This document shows, in pieces, positions 1-7,230 of a DNA stretch of 23,403 nt (position 1 is its first letter; the number at the start of each line of letters is the position of its first letter). The stretch lies in NCBI GenBank assembly GCA_029939545.1, contig JAOZSS010000015.1:1-23403 (forward strand), written 5' to 3'. The notes beneath the pieces are model-generated. The model saw only the letters and a program-made list of their open reading frames with translations. It was not told the origin of the DNA and did no database searches. This stretch comes from Kiritimatiellia bacterium (GTDB taxonomy: Bacteria; Verrucomicrobiota; Kiritimatiellia; UBA8416; JABMPJ01). Both the position numbers and the translations under genes were made by a program.

Positions 1-2
1 TT

Positions 3-298
3 CGTGGGTGGCTGACTTACTCAAGCACCCCCCATATGTTGTGGAATGGCGTATTTGGCTCTCAGCAGCCACTCTTAATCTCACACTTTGTCCCAGCACT
101 TTGTCGAGTACCCTTAGTCCAACTGCGTAGTTGTAACTCCATGGAAAGCAAGAACTAAGCAGTTTGACTAAGTGCCTAGGATTAAGGGTCGAGACTAAAA
201 AAGGCGACTAAGTGTTCCGATTTCCACAATTCAACTGCTCCTTCCGAAAAGATACCCTACCACATGTAGATACCGCTTGAGTAAGTCAGCCACCCACG
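3..298. repeat. Large imperfect inverted repeat with nonamer array
   Basis: Positions 3-26 and 275-298 are perfect reverse complements (24 bp). Inside them the arms stay related but diverged, folding around a CCATGG centre at 139-144. Eight nonamers related to CACTTAGTC occur at 12-14 bp spacing. Four are in forward orientation (72-80, 84-92, 97-105, 111-119) and four in reverse (166-174, 180-188, 193-201, 206-214), in nearly mirror-image positions. The right terminus lies inside the 3' end of the YgiT-type gene, and the left terminus carries the same coding string in the opposite orientation, so the left arm could be the tail of a second convergent paralogue that begins outside the window. 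Other possibilities are a fold-back (MITE-like) element or a bidirectional terminator. The function is unknown. Confidence 0.75.
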
Positions 299-488
299 TA
301 GGCTTTTTCCGGGTCTTGATCACCGCTTGAATATGCTCTGCCGTCTCTGGGGAGAAGTACTGCTCCCCGGTCTCACGACATACGCGTGTCGGCACATGCT
401 CGATGAGGTAGAACCTGCCGCCATGCTCCAGTGTGTAGGATTGGCAGGCGGGACAGGCGGAGAGGGCGTTCAATGCGTTGCTATTCAT
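231..488 (-). CDS. YgiT-type zinc-finger protein (orphan antitoxin-like)
   Basis: An 85-residue protein. The N-terminal half fits the YgiT/MqsA-type zinc-finger family: a CPAC pair near residue 11, a variable middle, then a VCRETGEQYFSPE segment. Here the usual second CxxC has become CRET, a variant I recall in other family members. In the family such proteins are antitoxins that bind zinc with this domain and partner a small toxin, usually encoded just upstream. I see no toxin in the 142 bases upstream, so this copy looks orphaned. The start at 488 was chosen because the homology begins there; a longer upstream frame exists but has no similarity, and no strong ribosome binding site was seen. 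The last 15 or so codons lie in or next to the terminal arm of the inverted repeat at the left edge, so the C-terminus (after LLKR) may have been altered by it. Confidence 0.65.
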   Translation of the reverse strand: MNSNALNALSACPACQSYTLEHGGRFYLIEHVPTRVCRETGEQYFSPETAEHIQAVIKTRKKPTWVADLLKRYLHVVGYLFGRSS

Positions 489-630
489 GGCACGAGGCGC
501 ACTGAAGCTGGATCTGGACGAGATGTCGAAGGAGTACGGGCGAAAACGGGAAAGAAGCTTCCCGTTGTGACGAGTCCGAATGAGACCCTTCGGTTTCTGG
601 CGGCGGGCTGGGCGTAGCAAGAGAGAGGCT

Positions 631-1218
631 CTACTCTGCCGTGGTGGCCACAATATCGTCGGGTGTATCGGGGGTCTGATCGGTGCCGCATGAGGTGATG
701 ATGGCGATGCCGTTGGTGGTGGTGTAGCGGTAGGGTTGCTCCCAGGGGTCGGGTTTGATGAGGTTGATGTAGGGGCCGGCCCAGCCTTCGATGCCCGGGT
801 TGCTGATCAGGACGATAAAGTTCTCTTCCTCGGTGGGTATGCGGCCACACTCCTTCGCGAAGATCCGGGTGGCCGTGGCAAGTGTTTCGACGGCTTCGAC
901 GGCGACCATGCCGCGGGTGCGGCGATGAGTCTTGCTGAAGCGCGACGCCACGCGGGCGAGCAGCAGTCCGCCGACGACAACCAGCACGCCGATCGCGACA
1001 AGTAGGGTGGACGGTTTGCGTCCGAACTGGAAGGTGGGGGTGAGGGTTTCGCGCCGGTGCTCGTCAAGCCGTGATACGTATTCCCGGCGCGATACCCGCA
1101 GAGGCTTCTGGTCGGGGCGCAGGTGAGCGGGCCGGTTGACAAACTTGCCGCAGTGGGGGCACGTGGCGCCTGCATCGTCCTTGAATGTGCCTTTGCAGTA
1201 TGGGCAGCGGAGTGTCAT
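631..1218 (-). CDS. Zinc-ribbon, membrane-anchored GspG-domain protein
   Basis: A 195-residue protein with an unusual build. Residues 5-23 form a zinc ribbon (CPYC and CPHC pairs). A basic linker follows, then one hydrophobic membrane segment at about 70-92. Residues 104-193 resemble the C-terminal globular domain of the type II secretion major pseudopilin GspG, including the region GWAGPYI, the DPWEQPY motif and an Asp-rich end that in GspG binds calcium. There is no prepilin leader (no G|FTLxE), so it should stay an anchored protein with the zinc ribbon in the cytoplasm and the pseudopilin-like domain outside. The gene begins 4 bp after the Y-family polymerase stop and is probably cotranscribed with it. 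Function unknown; a link to the pilus or secretion genes further along the window is only a guess. Confidence 0.75.
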   Translation of the reverse strand: MTLRCPYCKGTFKDDAGATCPHCGKFVNRPAHLRPDQKPLRVSRREYVSRLDEHRRETLTPTFQFGRKPSTLLVAIGVLVVVGGLLLARVASRFSKTHRRTRGMVAVEAVETLATATRIFAKECGRIPTEEENFIVLISNPGIEGWAGPYINLIKPDPWEQPYRYTTTNGIAIITSCGTDQTPDTPDDIVATTAE

Positions 1219-1222
1219 GAAG

Positions 1223-2530
1223 CTACACCTTAATCCCCATTCGAGGAATCTTCAATCTTCTCTGCGGTGTTTCGCCGGGACAGAGAACCTGCTTGCGGGC
1301 ATGCTCGAGATCGCGCGGACTGTCGGGCTTATGCGCCAGAAACAGGGAGGTGCCGGAACGGACTGCGTGCGTGCCGAAACGTTTGTTGATGTCATCAATG
1401 GCGCCGGTCACGCGCAAGAGCGCGTCGATCTTGAGACGGTCTTCGAAAAGATCGAACTGGTCGGTGTGATCGTTTTCGAGCGCGCCGAGAAAGATCATGG
1501 TGGAGCGGTACTCGCATTGTTCGCGAAAGAGCTGCTCAAACATGGTGCGGATCAGCGGCATGACTTCGAGCGTGGACGAGGTGGCGCGGCTGAGCTTGGC
1601 TTCGAGTCCGTCGTGCCGGAAGTCCTGCCTGCGCAAGACCACGCCAAGCATGCGCGGACGGAGGTGATAGCGGCGCGCTTTCATGAAAGCGGACTCCACG
1701 TTGCGCACCAGCTTGGCAAAGATGAACTCCTTGTTGGCGGAGGGAGGGGTAAAGGTTTTGGATTTTATGATGGATCCGTAGGTGGCTTTCTCGGCGCTGT
1801 CGACCGGCCAGAGCGAGTCGCCGCGCAGCTCGCTCCAGATCTCGCGGCCGGGCTTCTTGAGCAGGCCGGAAGCCCAGGACTGGGGGCGGATGACAAAGTC
1901 ATAGGCCGTACGCAGTCCATATTTTGTCAGCAGGTTGACTGTGCTGGGGCCGAAGCCCCATACCTGTTCAAGGGCTGTGCGCTGGAGCAGGATGTGGATA
2001 TAGCGTCCCTGAACGCCGGTGAACCCGTTGGGCTTGCGGAACTTGGAACAGAGCTTGGCGAGGCCCTTGGAGAGACTGAGGCCGACCGAGACGGTCATGC
2101 CCAGTTCCTTCTGGATCTCCTTCTGAATCTTGCGCCCGATCTCCTCGTAGGAGCCGCGAAAGGCGCGGCGCATGCCGGTGATGTCGAGAAAAGCCTCGTC
2201 GACGGAGTATTCCTCCACGCAGGGGGTGAACTGGCGCATGATGTTGAACATGCGTTTGGAATAGAGGCTGTAGCTCTCGTAATCGCTGGGCAGAACGATC
2301 AAGTCGGGGCAGATCCGCCGGGCGTCACCAAGCGTGACCCCGCGCTTTACGCCGTGTGCCTTGGCCTCGTAGCTGGCACAGGCGATGATCCCGCGCTCCT
2401 GGCCGGTCACCACCGGTTTACCGCGTAGACGGGGGGCCAGGGCCTGTTCGACCGACGTAAAGAAGGCGTCCGCATCGATATGCAGTATCGCGCGTGGATA
2501 GCTCCTGACAGTGAAAGGGACATTCTCCAT
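1223..2530 (-). CDS. dinB: Y-family DNA polymerase (DinB/Pol IV-like)
   Basis: A 435-residue translesion polymerase. It copies damaged templates with low fidelity in the cytoplasm. The catalytic signatures are intact: HIDADAFF (metal-binding Asp at about 19 and 21) and YSVDEAFLD (Asp111, Glu112). The palm and fingers motif with SYEAK is present, a helix-hairpin-helix-like region follows near residues 180-220, and the little-finger domain fills the rest. The length is slightly above that of E. coli Pol IV (351) and close to UmuC-type proteins (about 420), so UmuC is the main alternative name. The start is supported by an AGAGAGG ribosome binding site directly upstream. A GAAC-N4-GTTC palindrome 19 bp upstream suggests SOS control. 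The zinc-ribbon/GspG gene follows 4 bp downstream. Confidence 0.93.
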   Translation of the reverse strand: MENVPFTVRSYPRAILHIDADAFFTSVEQALAPRLRGKPVVTGQERGIIACASYEAKAHGVKRGVTLGDARRICPDLIVLPSDYESYSLYSKRMFNIMRQFTPCVEEYSVDEAFLDITGMRRAFRGSYEEIGRKIQKEIQKELGMTVSVGLSLSKGLAKLCSKFRKPNGFTGVQGRYIHILLQRTALEQVWGFGPSTVNLLTKYGLRTAYDFVIRPQSWASGLLKKPGREIWSELRGDSLWPVDSAEKATYGSIIKSKTFTPPSANKEFIFAKLVRNVESAFMKARRYHLRPRMLGVVLRRQDFRHDGLEAKLSRATSSTLEVMPLIRTMFEQLFREQCEYRSTMIFLGALENDHTDQFDLFEDRLKIDALLRVTGAIDDINKRFGTHAVRSGTSLFLAHKPDSPRDLEHARKQVLCPGETPQRRLKIPRMGIKV

Positions 2531-2539
2531 GACCTCTCT

Positions 2540-2568
2540 AGTGTTGCAGAACTAAAGTTCACTGTCAA
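2540..2568 (-). promoter_or_regulatory. Candidate sigma-70 promoter of dinB
   Basis: On the minus strand a perfect -35 TTGACA (2563-2568) is followed by a 17-bp spacer and AACACT (2540-2545), with TG one base before it as an extended -10. The -10 is poor (3 of 6). If correct, transcription would begin only about 3 bases before the ATG, giving a nearly leaderless message that excludes the visible ribosome binding site. That tension lowers confidence. Confidence 0.4.
2549..2560. promoter_or_regulatory. LexA-like operator, GAAC-N4-GTTC
   Basis: GAACTAAAGTTC is a perfect GAAC-N4-GTTC palindrome, the form of the LexA (DinR) box known from Bacillus and relatives. It lies 19 bp upstream of the dinB start and inside the spacer of the candidate promoter, where a bound repressor would block RNA polymerase. 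DinB-type polymerases are classic SOS genes, which strengthens the call. Confidence 0.55.
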
Positions 2569-2609
2569 GGGATAGGCACAGATGTCGGAGGTTTGAGAGA
2601 AAGTGAGAT

Positions 2610-2641
2610 CTCACCGTCTCACGCACTCACGTACTCACGTA
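2610..2641. repeat. Tandem 8-bp repeat, four units
   Basis: Four octamers in a row: CTCACCGT, CTCACGCA, CTCACGTA, CTCACGTA. They lie in the 120-bp gap between nifS and dinB, just downstream of the nifS stop. No hairpin or T-tract makes this a clear terminator. Confidence 0.8.
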
Positions 2642-2650
2642 CGAAACCCC

Positions 2651-3802
2651 TCACACAAAGGGCGAGAGTTCGCGCAGGCGCGTGACGATGGGGGGGAGGG
2701 TTTCGATGACGTAGTCAATCTCCTCCTCGGTGTTGTAGCGGCTGAGGCTGAACCGGATGGAGCCGTGGGCGGCGGTGAAGGGGACACCCATGGCCCGGAT
2801 CACGTGGGAGGGTTCCAACGAACCGGAGGTGCATGCGGAGCCCGAGGAGGCCGCGATGCCGGCATCGCTCATGTGGTAGAGAATGCCTTCGCCTTCGATG
2901 AACTGGAAGCTGATATTGGTCGTGTTGGGGAGCCGGTTTACCCGGTCGCCGTTGACCGTCGTGTCGGGACAGATCTTGAGCAGCCCCCCTTCGAGCCGGT
3001 CGCGTAGCGCGGCAACGCGGGGCCCCTCAGCAGTCACATGCTCGGCCGCCAGTTCACAAGCTTTGCCCAAGCCGACGATGTAAGGAACATTCTCGGTACC
3101 GCCTCGGCGTCCGCTCTCCTGGTGGCCACCTAGCATGAACGGGTTCAGCTTGGTGCCTTTGCGCACGTAGAGCACCCCGATGCCCTTGGGGGCGTGCAGC
3201 TTGTGCCCGGAAAGCGAAAGCATGTCGATGGGGGTCTGCTGCAGGTTGATCGGTAGCTTACCGACGGCCTGCACGGCATCGGTATGAAACACGCAACCGG
3301 CCTGCTGTGTGATCTCGGCCAGCTCCTGAATAGGAAAGATGACCCCCGTCTCGTTGTTGGCCCACATGATGCTGACCACGGCCGGCCCCTTGGCCAGTTC
3401 GCGGTGCAGTTCGGCCGGATCAAGCTGGCCGGATGCGTCGACGCCCAACTCGACGACCTCACCGCCATGCTCCTTGAAATGGCGGGCCGGTCCCAGTATG
3501 GCTGCGTGTTCCACGCGCGTCGTGATCAGGCGCGTGTGCGGCCCGGCGGCTTCCAGGGCTCCGCGGATCGCGGTGTTGTCGCTCTCTGTGCCGCAGCTTG
3601 TGAATACGATCTCGGACGGGTCGGCCCTTATGAGGGCGGCCACCTGTTCACGCGCGGCCTCAATGTGGTGGGCCACCTGGCCGCCAAAGTAGTGCATGCT
3701 GGAGGGATTGCCCCACAGTTCCCTGAAGAACGGCTGCATGACCTTGGCCACTTCGGGCGCCACGCCGGTGGTTGCGTTGTTGTCCAGGTAGACGTTTTTC
3801 AT
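2651..3802 (-). CDS. nifS: Cysteine desulfurase NifS
   Basis: A 383-residue PLP enzyme that takes sulfur from L-cysteine and hands it to the scaffold NifU for iron-sulfur cluster assembly. Visible landmarks: the N-terminal YLDNNATT, His99 in VEHAA, the PLP lysine at 201 in SGHKLHAPKG, and the persulfide cysteine at 324 in SSGSACTSG, which is the class I (NifS/IscS) loop. The start at 3802 was preferred because the family begins with this YLDNNATT segment and its ATG overlaps the nifU stop (ATGA), so translation is coupled. The longer upstream frame is the shadow of nifU. No nitrogenase gene is present, and NifUS pairs serve as general Fe-S systems in several non-fixing bacteria. Confidence 0.95.
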   Translation of the reverse strand: MKNVYLDNNATTGVAPEVAKVMQPFFRELWGNPSSMHYFGGQVAHHIEAAREQVAALIRADPSEIVFTSCGTESDNTAIRGALEAAGPHTRLITTRVEHAAILGPARHFKEHGGEVVELGVDASGQLDPAELHRELAKGPAVVSIMWANNETGVIFPIQELAEITQQAGCVFHTDAVQAVGKLPINLQQTPIDMLSLSGHKLHAPKGIGVLYVRKGTKLNPFMLGGHQESGRRGGTENVPYIVGLGKACELAAEHVTAEGPRVAALRDRLEGGLLKICPDTTVNGDRVNRLPNTTNISFQFIEGEGILYHMSDAGIAASSGSACTSGSLEPSHVIRAMGVPFTAAHGSIRFSLSRYNTEEEIDYVIETLPPIVTRLRELSPFV

Positions 3803-4641
3803 GCCTTGGCCTCCTCGACCGTGATGTCCGATGAGACAAACTCGCGTAGCTTGGCCTCCACAACGTCTTTCATCGTGAACTCCGCCACGTTGCACTGGGC
3901 GCACATGCCACGGAAGGCGATGATGACGCGATCGTGATCGACGTCGATCAGGTCAATGTCGCCGCCGTCGCGCTGTAGGGTGGGGCGGATCTCGCGCTCC
4001 ATGGTCTCTTCGATCAGTCGGATGGTCTCGAGAATCGTGCGAGGCTTGGCGGGCGCCGGAGCGGCGGCAGCCCTGAGCTCCTTCTGCACGCGCTCAATGA
4101 TCGCTTCGATCTCGGGGACGCACCCGCCGCATCCGCCGCCGGCCTTGCAGTAGTTGGTGACCTGTTCGGCCGTCGTCAGTTTGTTGTCGCGCACCACGTG
4201 CTCGATTTCATCTTCGGTAATACCGAAGCACTTGCACACGACCTTACCCTCAAGAATCTTCTTGCTGGTTCTGCCGGTGTGGTAGTTTTCGATCGCAACT
4301 TCGAGGGCTTCGCGCCCCATGACCGAACAGTGCATCTTCTGCTCCGGGAGCCCTCCGAGAAACGTGGCGATATCCTGGTTGGTTACCTTCTCGGCTTCCT
4401 CAATCGTCATGCCCTTGATCATCTCGGTCAGGGCTGACGAGGAGGCAATGGCGCTGGCGCAGCCGAACGTCTGGAACTTTGCATCAGAGATACGCCCGTC
4501 GTCACCCAACTTGAATGTCAGCTTCAAGGCGTCCCCGCAGGCCAGCGAGCCGACCTCTCCAATGCCGTCGGGGCTCTCAACGACCCCCACGTTGCGTGGA
4601 TTCTTGAAGTGATCCATTACTTTGTCTGTATAATCCCACAT
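3799..4641 (-). CDS. nifU: Fe-S scaffold protein NifU (full-length, three domains)
   Basis: A 280-residue modular scaffold on which Fe-S clusters are built and from which they are transferred. Residues 1-125 are the IscU-like domain, with cluster cysteines at 35, 61 and 105. Residues 133-182 are the central BFD-like [2Fe-2S] domain with cysteines at 136, 138, 171 and 174. Residues 205-270 are the Nfu domain with CAQC at 247-250. A short Ala/Pro linker separates the last two. All cluster ligands are intact and their spacing is that of the Azotobacter-type protein. An AAAGGAA ribosome binding site supports the start. It is the first gene of the nifU-nifS operon, with a 4-bp overlap to nifS and a good promoter upstream. 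Confidence 0.96.
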   Translation of the reverse strand: MWDYTDKVMDHFKNPRNVGVVESPDGIGEVGSLACGDALKLTFKLGDDGRISDAKFQTFGCASAIASSSALTEMIKGMTIEEAEKVTNQDIATFLGGLPEQKMHCSVMGREALEVAIENYHTGRTSKKILEGKVVCKCFGITEDEIEHVVRDNKLTTAEQVTNYCKAGGGCGGCVPEIEAIIERVQKELRAAAAPAPAKPRTILETIRLIEETMEREIRPTLQRDGGDIDLIDVDHDRVIIAFRGMCAQCNVAEFTMKDVVEAKLREFVSSDITVEEAKA

Positions 4642-4673
4642 GGGTTGTATTCCTTTCTTCAGTTAAGGCGTGC

Positions 4674-4702
4674 ATTGTAGTCATCTTTTGGGAGCGGGGC
4701 AA
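4674..4702 (-). promoter_or_regulatory. Sigma-70 promoter of nifU-nifS
   Basis: On the minus strand TTGCCC (4697-4702, 4 of 6) is separated by exactly 17 bp from TACAAT (4674-4679, 5 of 6). The predicted start near 4667 gives a leader of about 26 bases that holds the nifU ribosome binding site. No Fe-S regulator box was recognised. Confidence 0.6.
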
Positions 4703-4964
4703 GCGAGGAGGTGGGGTGGGCTCATTATGATGCGGATGCTTGCATGCATGGGGAACGACACGTTCGTGGTTGATTCTGAGGATTTGGATGGAGAACTCGC
4801 GCATGGCTGATCTGGCTGCCACAACGAAAGTACGGTCGTCAAACAGCGCCAGCTGCTCATGGCTCGTAGGGCAGGGGATGCATCGGTGTCGATTCTGATT
4901 TGCGATTTGGATGGAGCGGTCGCCGCTGATGAGTATATTCGTGTCTAGGTTAGGAGGCCAGACG
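4703..4964. other. Non-coding gap with a degenerate direct repeat
   Basis: About 260 bases between the nifU promoter and the antitoxin relic. The 13-mer GATTTGGATGGAG occurs at 4781-4793 and 4904-4916, and each copy is preceded by GATTCTGA (about 4772 and 4891), so a unit of about 24-26 bp is present twice, 120 bp apart. Open frames here have no recognisable family and lack good start signals. Nothing else was recognised. Confidence 0.5.
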
Positions 4965-5192
4965 AGGACGACGGCTACAATCAATGTGCAGGTCGATACA
5001 GATACGGCCAGTGCTTTTGCTGCGGCCCCCGAGGAGGACCGTAACAAACTGTCTTCGCTGTGGGGTGTACTTGTGCACGAATACCAATCAGCCGCAAGGC
5101 CGTTTCAGAATGTCATGGACGATCTCGGTCGCAATGCGAAGGCACGAGGTCTGACTCCTAAGAAACTTGCATCCATCCTGAATGACGAGTGA
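4965..5192 (+). pseudogene. Antitoxin relic of a PIN toxin-antitoxin pair (start codon lost)
   Basis: The frame encodes a small antitoxin of the type that precedes COG1569-like PIN toxins: an N-terminal beta strand (TTATINVQVD), a helical middle, and a C-terminus in the style KARGLTPKKLASILNDE. The family length of about 75 residues and the N-terminal TTATI pattern predict a start at 4965, and a strong AGGAGG (4952-4957) sits 7 bases before it. The codon there is AGG, one base from ATG. An upstream ATG at 4929 (or 4911) could still give a longer protein, but it has no good ribosome binding site. The downstream toxin frame starts 1 bp after this stop. With the toxin also broken, I call this a pseudogene; a functional longer form cannot be excluded. 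Confidence 0.6.
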
Positions 5193-5193
5193 T

Positions 5194-5601
5194 ATGGATC
5201 ACTGCGTCTTTGATGCGAATGTTATCGTGAGTGCGGCGCTGCTGCCCAAATCTACTCCGCGCCGCGCCTTTGATTCAGCTTCCTCAAAAGGAACCATACT
5301 CCTTTCACAGGCTATGCTTGTCGAACTCGATGTCGTCCTACGTCGGCCCAAGTTGAATAAGTACGTTAGCGAAGAAAAACGAATACAGTTTCTGGTCGCA
5401 TTGATCCATGATGGCAAACTTGTGGATGTGGCGCAGACGATAACGGACTGACGGGATCCCAAAGACAACAAGTACCACGAGCTCGCTGGTGACGGTCATG
5501 CCGCCTGTATCGTGTCCGGCGATGATGACCTGCTGTGTCTACACCCATATCGAGGCATCCCAATCCTGACGCCTCCAGTTTTTCTTGATCAGCCCGCATA
5601 A
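5194..5601 (+). pseudogene. PIN-domain toxin (COG1569-like), interrupted by TGA
   Basis: The frame matches the PIN-family putative ribonuclease toxins: FDANVIVSA at the start with the first catalytic Asp, SQAMLVELDVVLRRPKL with the acidic second motif, RDPKDNKY, and a C-terminal SGDDDLLCLHPYRGIPILTP. An in-frame TGA at 5449-5451 falls just before RDPKDNKY, where the family usually has Cys, so one base change from TGC or TGT explains it. A second defect is likely: the family's Asp before the IVTGD-type strand reads Ala here (HAACIVSGD). Reading through the TGA gives a normal length of 135 residues to a TAA at 5599-5601. In the family the intact toxin cleaves RNA and is held by the antitoxin encoded just upstream. 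Confidence 0.8.
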
Positions 5602-5691
5602 GGGTAGACACCTCCTCTGCGCCTCCTTCTGCATTGGACAATCCTGGCTGAATAGTCGATAGTGCATGCTTACGTCCAAGGGGAGGCTTGC

Positions 5692-7230
5692 ATGCTGGCT
5701 AAAGTGAATTCCGCCGCCGTCTATGGCGTCGATGCGTATCCGGTCGAGATCGAGGTGAACGCCGCCTCACGGGGCGATCCGCAGATCGTGATCGTGGGCT
5801 TGCCTGATGCTGCGGTGAAGGAGAGCAAGGACCGCGTCTATACCGCGCTTACCAACTCCGGCTACCGCCCCCACATCGGCCGCACGACCGTAAATTTAGC
5901 GCCGGCGGATATTAAGAAGGAAGGTCCTATCTTCGATCTGCCTATCGCGTTGGGGCTACTGGCGGCGATGGAGGATATCGAGCCGCAGAAGTTCGCGAAC
6001 ATGGCAATGGTGGGTGAGCTGGCGTTGAGTGGGGAGGTGCGCCGGGTCAAGGGCGTGCTGCCCATCGCCATGCGTGTGCGTGAAGAGGGGCTGCACGGCA
6101 TTATCGTTCCGTTTGACAATGCTGAAGAGGCGGCTGTGGTGGAAGGCCTCAACGTCTACCCGGTCCGCACTCTGCGTGAGGCGGCCGAGATGCTGGATGG
6201 CGGCGGTTTGCCCGAGCCCTGCAAAGTGGGGCTTGACCTCCTGACCAAGGGCCTCGACAGCTACTTGGAAGACTATGCCGATGTGAAGGGCCAGGAGCTG
6301 GCGAAACGGGCGATGGAAGTGGCGGTCAGTGGCGGACACAATGTCCTGATGATTGGCCCGCCGGGTACTGGCAAGACGATGCTGGCGAAGCGGATTCCTT
6401 CGATCCTTCCTCTGTTGCATTTGGAAGAGGCGCTGGAGAGCACGAAGATTCACAGTATTGCCGGCATACTGAAGGCGCATGAGGCGCTGGTGACAACGCG
6501 ACCGTTTCGGTCCCCGCATCACACCATCTCGGATGCGGGGTTGTTGGGCGGCGGGGCGCATCCGGTGCCGGGCGAGGTGAGTCTGGCTCATCGTGGCGTG
6601 TTGTTCTTGGATGAGCTCCCTGAATTCCATCGTAACGTGCTCGAAGTGCTGCGGCAGCCACTTGAGGATGGCCAAGTTACGGTGTCGCGTGCTGCGGCCA
6701 GCGTGACGTTTCCGTGTCAGTTTATGCTCGTGGCTGCCATGAATCCTTGCCCGTGTGGATTCTTTGGCGATTCCAAGCGCGAGTGTCGCTGCAGTGACCG
6801 GCAGGTGCAGACCTATCGCAACAAGATCTCAGGCCCGCTTCTGGATCGCATCGATATCCATATCGAAGTTCCTACAATTGAGTATGCTCAGCTATCTTCT
6901 ATGGGGGCAGGGGAGCCCTCCGCGCAGATCCGTAGTCGCGTGACGCAGGCGCGGCGTGTACAGCGGACACGCTTCAGGGAGGTGGATCGGCTGCACTGTA
7001 ATGCGGAAATGGGAGCACGCAATATGCAAACCTACTGCCGACTCGAAGCTGAAGCGCAGGGGATGCTGCGCAACGCGATTGAGGAACTCAACTTCAGCGC
7101 CCGCGCCTACGACCGCATCCTCAAAGTCTCACGAACCATCGCCGACCTGGCCGGCAGCGACACGATCCAGTCCGAGCATGTCTTCGAAGCCGTCCAATAC
7201 CGCACGCTCGACCGGCAGTTATGGGTGTAA
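5692..7230 (+). CDS. comM: ComM/YifB-family Mg-chelatase-like AAA+ ATPase
   Basis: A 512-residue AAA+ protein. Members such as ComM form hexameric helicases that promote branch migration when foreign DNA is integrated during natural transformation; in many bacteria the role is untested. Residues 1-170 form the ChlI-like N-terminal domain (GLPDAAVKESKDRV). The AAA+ core has Walker A GPPGTGKT (about 223-230) and Walker B VLFLDE (about 303-308). A four-cysteine patch (CPCG...CRCS, near 353-367) typical of the family follows, and the C-terminal Mg-chelatase C domain ends the protein. The ATG at 5692 was chosen because GGGGAGG lies 6 bases upstream and the family begins with this LAKVNSAAVYGVDA segment. 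It ends convergently, overlapping the PLD relic by 12 bp. Confidence 0.95.
   Translation: MLAKVNSAAVYGVDAYPVEIEVNAASRGDPQIVIVGLPDAAVKESKDRVYTALTNSGYRPHIGRTTVNLAPADIKKEGPIFDLPIALGLLAAMEDIEPQKFANMAMVGELALSGEVRRVKGVLPIAMRVREEGLHGIIVPFDNAEEAAVVEGLNVYPVRTLREAAEMLDGGGLPEPCKVGLDLLTKGLDSYLEDYADVKGQELAKRAMEVAVSGGHNVLMIGPPGTGKTMLAKRIPSILPLLHLEEALESTKIHSIAGILKAHEALVTTRPFRSPHHTISDAGLLGGGAHPVPGEVSLAHRGVLFLDELPEFHRNVLEVLRQPLEDGQVTVSRAAASVTFPCQFMLVAAMNPCPCGFFGDSKRECRCSDRQVQTYRNKISGPLLDRIDIHIEVPTIEYAQLSSMGAGEPSAQIRSRVTQARRVQRTRFREVDRLHCNAEMGARNMQTYCRLEAEAQGMLRNAIEELNFSARAYDRILKVSRTIADLAGSDTIQSEHVFEAVQYRTLDRQLWV

Noticed and set aside
116..168. Integron attC-like site: GTCCAAC at 116-122 fits RYYYAAC and GTTTGAC at 162-168 partly fits GTTRRRY
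   Set aside because: The second core has a mismatch at a required purine, the inner boxes are not evident, and the wider nonamer array and 24-bp ends are not part of attC.
1136..2428. 430-residue plus-strand open frame opposite dinB
   Set aside because: It is the antisense shadow of a clearly conserved polymerase gene; it has no recognisable domains and arises from GC-rich codon use.
3799..4641. nifU and nifS as part of a nitrogen-fixation cluster
   Set aside because: No nitrogenase, nifB or other fixation genes are near; NifU-NifS pairs also serve as general Fe-S systems.
5449..5451. TGA in the PIN toxin as a recoded selenocysteine codon, since the family has Cys there
   Set aside because: No clear selenocysteine hairpin is visible after the TGA, the residue is not a redox active site in PIN proteins, and the paired antitoxin is also damaged. 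A nonsense change is simpler.
5956..6675. 239-residue minus-strand open frame inside comM
   Set aside because: Shadow of comM; composition is His/Arg/Gln-rich without a family match.
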